Shown one piece after another: positions 56,506-64,000 of a DNA stretch of 64,000 nt. The translations under genes and the position numbers were made by a program. The notes under the pieces are model-generated. The model was not told where the DNA came from, made no database searches, and saw nothing but the letters and a program-made list of their open reading frames with translations. The stretch's first letter is position 1, and each line of letters opens with the position of its first letter. This DNA is from Photobacterium angustum (GTDB lineage: Bacteria; Pseudomonadota; Gammaproteobacteria; Enterobacterales; Vibrionaceae), in NCBI RefSeq assembly GCF_003026365.1, contig NZ_PYOM01000015.1:62001-126000 (forward strand). Direction: 5' to 3'.

Positions 56506-57174
56506 CAGGTTAGGCCATATCATGGCTTCACAATAGAAACTTTGTAATTGATGATCTTCTTCTGACACAATATTGGCTATCCATGGCTCTTGCTCTATGC
56601 GCTGTAGATAGTGATGAAGAATAGGATAATGGGGTTGCAATCGTAGCCCTGCCATCCATCCCGTTCTAAAAATACTCCAGATACTTATTTCAGCCATTGA
56701 GAAATGATCGCCAACATACCCTTGATCGGGAAGTTGTTCTTCGAGGTATTTCAACACATTAGGCAAGTGGTGGGAAAGGCATTGCTCCACCGCTTCTTCA
56801 TCACATGGCTTATTTTGCATTTTATCGCGCAATACTTTTTGGTAAAACAAAACGCCACCGAGTAATGACGTCACACGTGTCGCTGCATAAGTTTCAAACC
56901 AACGAATTTTTGCACGTTGTTTGGCATCGCCCGGATAAAGTGGGGGAATGGGGTAGGTATCGTCAAGATAATGGGCAATAACGGTTGAATCAATGATCGT
57001 TGTATCGTTATGTTCAAGTACAGGGACTTTTCCCATTGGGTGGCGTTTGTGCGCCAGCTCTTTTTCTAAAAAGGGGTTGAGAGGCTGGAGTTCATAACGT
57101 ATCCCTTTGTAATTAAGTGCCAACATGATTTTTCTGACAAAGGGCGAAATAGAGGCACCATGTAAAATCATCAT
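56491..57174 (-). CDS. Glutathione S-transferase family protein
   Basis: This 227-residue protein has a thioredoxin-like N-terminal half (ILHGASISPFVRKIMLALNYKGI, then GKVPVLEHNDTTIIDSTVIAHYLDD with the glutathione-binding Asp-Ser equivalent) and a helical C-terminal domain (GYVGDHFSMAEISIWS). The catalytic residue is probably Ser in ISPF. The substrate is unknown. Confidence 0.87.
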   Translation of the reverse strand: MMILHGASISPFVRKIMLALNYKGIRYELQPLNPFLEKELAHKRHPMGKVPVLEHNDTTIIDSTVIAHYLDDTYPIPPLYPGDAKQRAKIRWFETYAATRVTSLLGGVLFYQKVLRDKMQNKPCDEEAVEQCLSHHLPNVLKYLEEQLPDQGYVGDHFSMAEISIWSIFRTGWMAGLRLQPHYPILHHYLQRIEQEPWIANIVSEEDHQLQSFYCEAMIWPNLHDDI

Positions 57175-57275
57175 TGTTCCAACCTATGAAGGTAGATTGC
57201 TATTAGCTGTAATTGTAGTTCGGTTGGAAAACTTTTGGGGAGTGGTGTTTTTATTTTATGATCGCTAAAAATAAA

Positions 57276-57298
57276 AAAGAGCCTATTCGGCTCTTTTC
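57276..57298 (-). terminator. Terminator after ansA
   Basis: The stem AAAAGAGCC/GGCTCTTTT with a four-base loop is followed on the minus strand by TTATTTTT. Confidence 0.85.
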
Positions 57299-57320
57299 TT
57301 TATTAAACAAGTACTACTAA

Positions 57321-58334
57321 TTACAAGGTTAACTCACCACGGAGATCTTGCTGCATCAGCGTACGCATTGTCTCAATCGGTAAATCTTGGCTGAGTAAGT
57401 AATGTAATTTAGCCAATGCCGCTTCAGGTGTCATATCATAGCCACTTAGCACACCAGCATCAGCCAGCGCACAACCCGTTGCGTATCCACCCATATTAAC
57501 TTTACCTGATAAACACTGGGTTAAGTTCATTACAATCACACCGCGATTCGATGCTTCTTTTAACTGATCAAGTAACTCTTTATTTTGAGGCGCATTACCT
57601 ACGCCAAAAGTCAGTAGGATCATAGCATTAACAGGTTGGCGTAGGGTATTACGTATAACCTCTGGGGAGATCCCTGGATACATGGTGATCACACCAATAG
57701 GTTGTGGCGTGATAGTGTGGACTTTAAACTCGCCATTCGGTTTTTTGTTTAATTCCGTTCCGCTATTAACGGTTATGTTAATACCTGCTTCCAATAATGG
57801 TGGCAAGTTTGGTGAGATAAATGCGCCAAAACCATCGGCATGAGCCTTAGTACTACGGTTACCACGGATCAATTGGTTGTTGAAAAATACCGTCACTTCA
57901 TTGATTGGGTAATTAGCCGCAATATGTAACGCATTCAATAAGTTGCTTTGGCCATCAGAGCGAAGTTCAACTAACGGGATTTGAGATCCAGTTACAATGA
58001 CAGGCTTATCTAAATTCTCGAACATAAAAGACAAAGCCGAAGCGGTGTATGCCATAGTATCTGTGCCATGAAGGATCACAAAGCCATCATACTTATCGTA
58101 ATTATCTTTTATATCGTCAGCAATGCGTTGCCAATCCGCAGGTGTCATATCTGATGAGTCGATTAAAGGCGAATACTCATGGATAGTGAACTCAGGCATT
58201 TCTGGGCGATGGAATTCTGGCATGCTAGCTAATTGCTTTTGCATAAAGCCTGATACAGGAATATAGCCATGATCAGATTTTTGCATACCAATGGTGCCGC
58301 CAGTATAGGCGATATAAATATGTTTTCTTTCCAT
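57321..58334 (-). CDS. ansA: Type I cytoplasmic L-asparaginase
   Basis: This 337-residue enzyme hydrolyses asparagine to aspartate. Both threonine sites are present: YTGGTIGM near residue 12 and the HGTDTMAYTASAL segment near residue 91. No signal peptide is present, which fits type I rather than the periplasmic type II. Its length matches AnsA. Confidence 0.94.
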   Translation of the reverse strand: MERKHIYIAYTGGTIGMQKSDHGYIPVSGFMQKQLASMPEFHRPEMPEFTIHEYSPLIDSSDMTPADWQRIADDIKDNYDKYDGFVILHGTDTMAYTASALSFMFENLDKPVIVTGSQIPLVELRSDGQSNLLNALHIAANYPINEVTVFFNNQLIRGNRSTKAHADGFGAFISPNLPPLLEAGINITVNSGTELNKKPNGEFKVHTITPQPIGVITMYPGISPEVIRNTLRQPVNAMILLTFGVGNAPQNKELLDQLKEASNRGVIVMNLTQCLSGKVNMGGYATGCALADAGVLSGYDMTPEAALAKLHYLLSQDLPIETMRTLMQQDLRGELTL

Positions 58335-58525
58335 TTTTCAGCACAGAGTTAACGGTTGGTGTGCGCATTATACGCAAACTGTATGAAGATGCGAGTTAAG
58401 CGATTTTTAGAGTGATAGTTATTGCATTGAAATGTGAACTAAGATTGATGTGCTTATAATTTGAGTTGTTGTGGTTTTTATCACTAATATTGATTAGTTA
58501 GTTTATGTAAGTGCTTCTGCATAAT

Positions 58526-58555
58526 AAAAAGCTCGACATATAGCCGAGCTTTTTA
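58526..58555 (-). terminator. Terminator after sppA
   Basis: The stem AAAAAGCTCG/CGAGCTTTTT lies about 30 bases beyond the sppA stop. Confidence 0.82.
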
Positions 58556-58584
58556 ATTATTTGTTACTGATAATGTTCTCGTTA

Positions 58585-60432
58585 CTAGTTAACAGTACTG
58601 CAATTTAAGCAGAACGCATAACGACCATTAGGATCGTTAAAGTTACTAAGAGAAGTCAGATCTTTTGCAACTTTAGTCACTGGAGCGAATGCATTTGGTG
58701 TGTCACCAAGAACCATCGCCACAACCTGTGCTTTTACTTCACCTGACATTTCTTTAAAGAATTGCTGGATAGGAGAAAGAGGCTGTTGCATCCACACCAA
58801 TTGGTAATCATCAACTTTAGCGAGCGACACCGCTTCCGTTATTGCAGTATCAAAGTCACCGAGTTCATCGACTAAACCAAGCTCTTTAGCGTCTTTACCT
58901 GTCCATACTCGGCCTTGGGCAATTTTATCTGCTTGCTCAAGTGACATATGGCGGTATTTGCTGACTAAACCAATAAAGCGCTGGTAGCCATTATCCACCC
59001 CAAGCTGGAAAACTTTGCCGACATTTTCAGGAAGAGCACGTGTTACGCCGACACCTGAGAAAGGAGTCGTTCCCACACCATCACTGTAAACACCTAGCTT
59101 TTCTAAGCTTTTCTCAAATGTGGTTAAAATCGCAAAGATACCAATAGAGCCGGTGATGGTTGTTGGTTGTGCGATGATCTTATCAGCACTTGAAGAGATC
59201 CAGTAACCACCTGATGCCGCAACACTCGACATCGAAACTACAACAGGTTTCCCCGCCGCTTCTAAGGCATCGACTTCATTACGGATCACTTCAGAAGCAA
59301 AGGCGCTGCCTCCTGGACTATCGACACGTAAGATCACAGATTTTACCTCGTTATCAAAGCGAGCTTTGCGAAGTAGTGCTGCAATCGTGTCACCACCTGC
59401 TGTACCTTGGCTACTCTTACCATCAACAATAGCGCCACTTGCGACAACAACAGCTATTTTGTTATTTGATGGTTTTTGATCATCAACCAGCATCGATAAG
59501 TAATCGTAATAACTGATCTGTTTAAAGCTGTGCTCACCGTTATCACCAAACTCTTTGATTAAGATTTGGCTTAATTGAGGACGGGTTACCAACTCATCAA
59601 CAAGACCCATTTTTTTACTCAGTTGAGCAAAGTCGCCATTAACAGCGGTAAGTTGTTCAACAAAGCTGTTCATTTCAGGCGTCAGTGATTTAGCATCGAT
59701 ATTGCGGTTTTTCGCCACATCAGACGTATAAGCATCCCATAATTGATCTAACCAAACCGTATTCGCTTCTTTCGCTGCGGCTGACATACCATCGCGGATA
59801 TAAGGTTCGACAAATGATTTGTAAGTACCGACACGGAAAACATGTGTGGTGACATCTAGCTTTTCTAATAATGTTTTATAGTAAAGCGTATAGGTGCCAT
59901 AACCCGTTAACATGATACCGCCATCAGGTGACATCAAGATCTTATCGGCATAACTTGCAAGGTAGTATTGGCTTTGGCTGTAATGACCACCATAAGCATA
60001 AACAGGTTTACCGGATGCTTTAAATTCTTGAATGGCTTTTGCAATATAGCGCAGTTTAGTCAGACTCGTTTCTGGCATGTTTTTAAGATTTAATACAAGG
60101 CCAGTAATAGAGCTATCGGTAGTTGCAGTGCGGATGGCTTCGACAATATCGAATAAAACGTTTTGCTCAACAGGTGGTTGCCCCATCACATCACTAATAA
60201 CGCTATCTAATGGATTGTCATAGTTTTTCTGCTCAACAATCGGGCCTGATAGGTTAAGTACAAGTGCCGATGCCTCTGGCTTTTCAGCACTATCATCATT
60301 GTCACTAAAAGCAAAAATAATGGCACCTACAATCAGTAGGAAAATTAAGTTAAGAATAAACTTACGGGCGAAGTTGATTAACTTCCAGATTGTTCTGAAA
60401 AACGCTCCAATCCCTGTGAATATGGCTTTCAT
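58585..60432 (-). CDS. sppA: Signal peptide peptidase SppA (67K type)
   Basis: This 615-residue inner-membrane protease digests signal peptides left after export. It has an N-terminal membrane segment (about 26-43) and two tandem ClpP-like domains. The catalytic lysine is expected in the first domain (FRVGTYKSFVEPY) and the serine in the second (SSVAASGGYWIS). The start at 60432 (MKAIFTGIGAFFRTIWK) aligns with E. coli; the ATG at 60462 adds 10 residues. The protein ends in an unusual cysteine-containing tail (FCLNCSTVN). Confidence 0.94.
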   Translation of the reverse strand: MKAIFTGIGAFFRTIWKLINFARKFILNLIFLLIVGAIIFAFSDNDDSAEKPEASALVLNLSGPIVEQKNYDNPLDSVISDVMGQPPVEQNVLFDIVEAIRTATTDSSITGLVLNLKNMPETSLTKLRYIAKAIQEFKASGKPVYAYGGHYSQSQYYLASYADKILMSPDGGIMLTGYGTYTLYYKTLLEKLDVTTHVFRVGTYKSFVEPYIRDGMSAAAKEANTVWLDQLWDAYTSDVAKNRNIDAKSLTPEMNSFVEQLTAVNGDFAQLSKKMGLVDELVTRPQLSQILIKEFGDNGEHSFKQISYYDYLSMLVDDQKPSNNKIAVVVASGAIVDGKSSQGTAGGDTIAALLRKARFDNEVKSVILRVDSPGGSAFASEVIRNEVDALEAAGKPVVVSMSSVAASGGYWISSSADKIIAQPTTITGSIGIFAILTTFEKSLEKLGVYSDGVGTTPFSGVGVTRALPENVGKVFQLGVDNGYQRFIGLVSKYRHMSLEQADKIAQGRVWTGKDAKELGLVDELGDFDTAITEAVSLAKVDDYQLVWMQQPLSPIQQFFKEMSGEVKAQVVAMVLGDTPNAFAPVTKVAKDLTSLSNFNDPNGRYAFCLNCSTVN

Positions 60433-60636
60433 GAATGCTCTCTTTAATGATTCTTGAGGCATATCGTATCGTACTCATTAACTAATTTCAGTAAATTTAC
60501 TATCAAGAATAGATATCAAAACAAGGTATTGAATAAATAGCCGTGTTGTTAGTCATCGAAGGTAAAAGAAAAGTGCGCGAAAGCACATTTGTTAACTTAA
60601 TGTAAACAAATGTTTGAAATGGCATGATAGGGTTAA

Positions 60637-62688
<2,052 letters not shown>

Positions 62689-62694
62689 TTTTAT

Positions 62695-62728
62695 ATAAAA
62701 AAACCAGCTCAAAAGAGCTGGTTTATTA
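62695..62728. terminator. Bidirectional terminator between fadH and ompA
   Basis: The stem AAACCAGCTC/GAGCTGGTTT with an AAAA loop has A and T stretches on both sides. Confidence 0.85.
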
Positions 62729-62742
62729 ATAAGGATTAAATC

Positions 62743-63723
62743 TTATTCAGCCAGAACTTTAGTTACGCTCTTAACTTCAATTGAAGGTGCGATGATTTCA
62801 ACGCGACGGTTCGCTGCACGACCCTCAGCTGTTTTGTTCGTTGCTACAGGATCGCTTTCACCACGGCCTTCGCTTGTGATACGGTCACCATCAATGTTTA
62901 GGTGAGAACGTAGTGCTTCAGCAACTGCAGCCGCACGTTTCTCAGATAGCTTCATATTGTAAGCTTCTGAACCTTTGCTATCAGTGTAACCTACAACTAC
63001 GATGTTTGAATCCGGCTGTTCAGCAAGACGCTTTTCGAAAGGTGCTAGTTTGCTTGCATCGCCAGAAGTGATGGCAGTGCTATCGAATGCAAAAGGAACT
63101 GTTAGTGTTAATGCATCCAAAGTTTCAGTTGTAACTTGATCTACATAAACTGGCTCAATAACAGGAGCAACTACAGGAGCAGCACCCCAGTGGTAAGCAA
63201 GTGAAACACCTGCAAATTGAACATCAGCACCACCTACATCTTTGTAGTATTGGTATTCCATGCGAGTGGATACGTTGTCATTAATGAAGTACTCAGCACC
63301 AACACCGGCAGTTGAAGCCCAACCGTTGTCATCAGAAACTGCACCTTTCTTAGCATCCCAATCGTAGTAGAAAGCACCAAGCTTAGCAAAAACGTCAAAT
63401 TTGTCATTAATAGCGTAAGAGTATTTACCTACAAGGTCTGCACCTTGAGCTTGGAATGACTTATCACTGCCTTTAACCGTTGTATTGCCAAGGTTAGTGT
63501 AACCACCTTCAACAGCGAACCAAGGAGTGATTTGGTAACCAGCAAAAACACCACCTGCAAGGTTTTTATTTTCTAGGTTAATGTCAGAGCCAGTGTTATT
63601 GTCTTTGACATCGTAGAAGCTATTACCTAAACGAGCACCCGCGTAAAAAGGATTTTCAGTTGCAGCATTTACTGCGCCAGATACTAGAAGCGCTAAAGGT
63701 AGAACAAGAAAAGATTTTTTCAT
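62743..63723 (-). CDS. ompA: OmpA-family outer membrane protein
   Basis: This 326-residue protein has a signal peptide (1-20, ending VNAA), an eight-stranded N-terminal barrel (FYAGARLGNSFYD ... FAGVSLAYHWG), a proline-rich hinge (APVVAPVIEPVY), and a C-terminal peptidoglycan-binding OmpA domain with VVVGYTDSKGSEAYNMKLSEKRA and the arginine-rich NRRVEI. It ties the outer membrane to the cell wall. Codon bias is strong, as expected for an abundant protein. Confidence 0.93.
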   Translation of the reverse strand: MKKSFLVLPLALLVSGAVNAATENPFYAGARLGNSFYDVKDNNTGSDINLENKNLAGGVFAGYQITPWFAVEGGYTNLGNTTVKGSDKSFQAQGADLVGKYSYAINDKFDVFAKLGAFYYDWDAKKGAVSDDNGWASTAGVGAEYFINDNVSTRMEYQYYKDVGGADVQFAGVSLAYHWGAAPVVAPVIEPVYVDQVTTETLDALTLTVPFAFDSTAITSGDASKLAPFEKRLAEQPDSNIVVVGYTDSKGSEAYNMKLSEKRAAAVAEALRSHLNIDGDRITSEGRGESDPVATNKTAEGRAANRRVEIIAPSIEVKSVTKVLAE

Positions 63724-63760
63724 GATAATCTGCCGTATTCCTAATTGTTATTTAATATAT

Positions 63761-63789
63761 ATTTTATTTTGCACTAATAGTGCATTCAA
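63761..63789 (-). promoter_or_regulatory. Probable sigma-70 promoter of ompA with palindromic spacer
   Basis: On the minus strand, TTGAAT (-35) and TAAAAT (-10) are separated by 17 bases. The spacer overlaps a perfect 15-base palindrome, TGCACTA-A-TAGTGCA at 63770-63784, suggesting repression or activation at the promoter itself. Confidence 0.6.
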
Positions 63790-63950
63790 CTATTTTACAG
63801 TAACAAATAATAAAACCAAAATTTTTTGTGAGATTAATTGTGTTTTTATGTTTCAATTTGAACTTAACTACATATTGAAAATATACAACGATAAATTTAT
63901 GAGAGCGATCTATCTATAGCTTTGTATTTCAGATAAAGTCATTTAATTCA

Positions 63951-63968
63951 ATGTGATATTACTCACAT
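63951..63968. promoter_or_regulatory. Consensus CRP-cAMP binding site
   Basis: TGTGA-TATTAC-TCACA at 63952-63967 is a perfect match to the CRP core. It lies about 230 bases upstream of ompA and may instead serve a gene beyond the right edge of the window. Confidence 0.7.
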
Positions 63969-64000
63969 TGTCTGTTTATAGCTATATACGTTGGAGCGGC

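Overview
This window looks like a chromosomal segment of a Vibrionaceae gammaproteobacterium, most likely Photobacterium (the genus is an inference). The reasons are the conserved order lon-hupB-ppiD-comEA-rhombosortase, a FadR with the extra helical insertion typical of vibrios, a ToxR-type membrane regulator, a CpdP-type cyclic nucleotide phosphodiesterase, the gapA/msrB/yeaD/yeaC neighbourhood, and low G+C, AT-rich intergenic DNA. No tRNA, rRNA or CRISPR array was seen. The window opens inside lon; all other core genes are complete.

Layout. 1-5.9 kb: protein quality control and chromatin (lon 3' part, hupB, ppiD), a comEA competence gene broken by an in-frame TAA, a rhombosortase and a DTW-domain tRNA modifier. 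5.9-9.2 kb: nucleotide pool and amino acid genes (dGTPase family, yfbR, alaA). 9.6-15.9 kb: menaquinone operon menF-menD-menH-menC-menE, with no menB. 16-21.8 kb: a lysophospholipid transporter/acyltransferase with a TetR regulator, and small conserved proteins (TM2, Tim44-like, TIGR02647-type, two cysteine-cluster proteins including ycgN).

21.77-34.83 kb: a mobile genomic island of about 13 kb. It interrupts the rho-independent terminator of ycgN and is flanked by an 11-bp direct repeat. It carries an intA-tfp-intB-srap recombinase module of the strand-biased circularizing element (SE) / Gamma-Mobile-Trio kind, behind a near-consensus LexA box. Its cargo includes an HNH-type protein, a membrane coiled-coil protein, and a three-gene operon of SMC-like ATPase, soluble histidine kinase and response regulator fused to a kinase-like domain. 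That operon is the best candidate for an undescribed system: a phosphorelay-type, probably anti-phage module resembling Detocs in logic but with a different sensor and effector.

35-43.9 kb: housekeeping genes (cpdP, ypfJ, dusC, a Rossmann protein, a YecA/SEC-C protein, a nudG-like Nudix hydrolase, dsbB, nhaB, fadR). 44.1-46.3 kb: a ToxR/ToxS-like (VtrA/VtrC-like) co-component cassette next to an outer-membrane barrel gene. 46.3-51.2 kb: the yeaG-yeaH-ycgB stress operon. 51.7-64 kb: VOC protein, yeaD, gapA, msrB, a DUF2989-type lipoprotein, yeaC, a GST, ansA, sppA, fadH with a FadR operator, and ompA with a recognisable promoter and an upstream CRP site.
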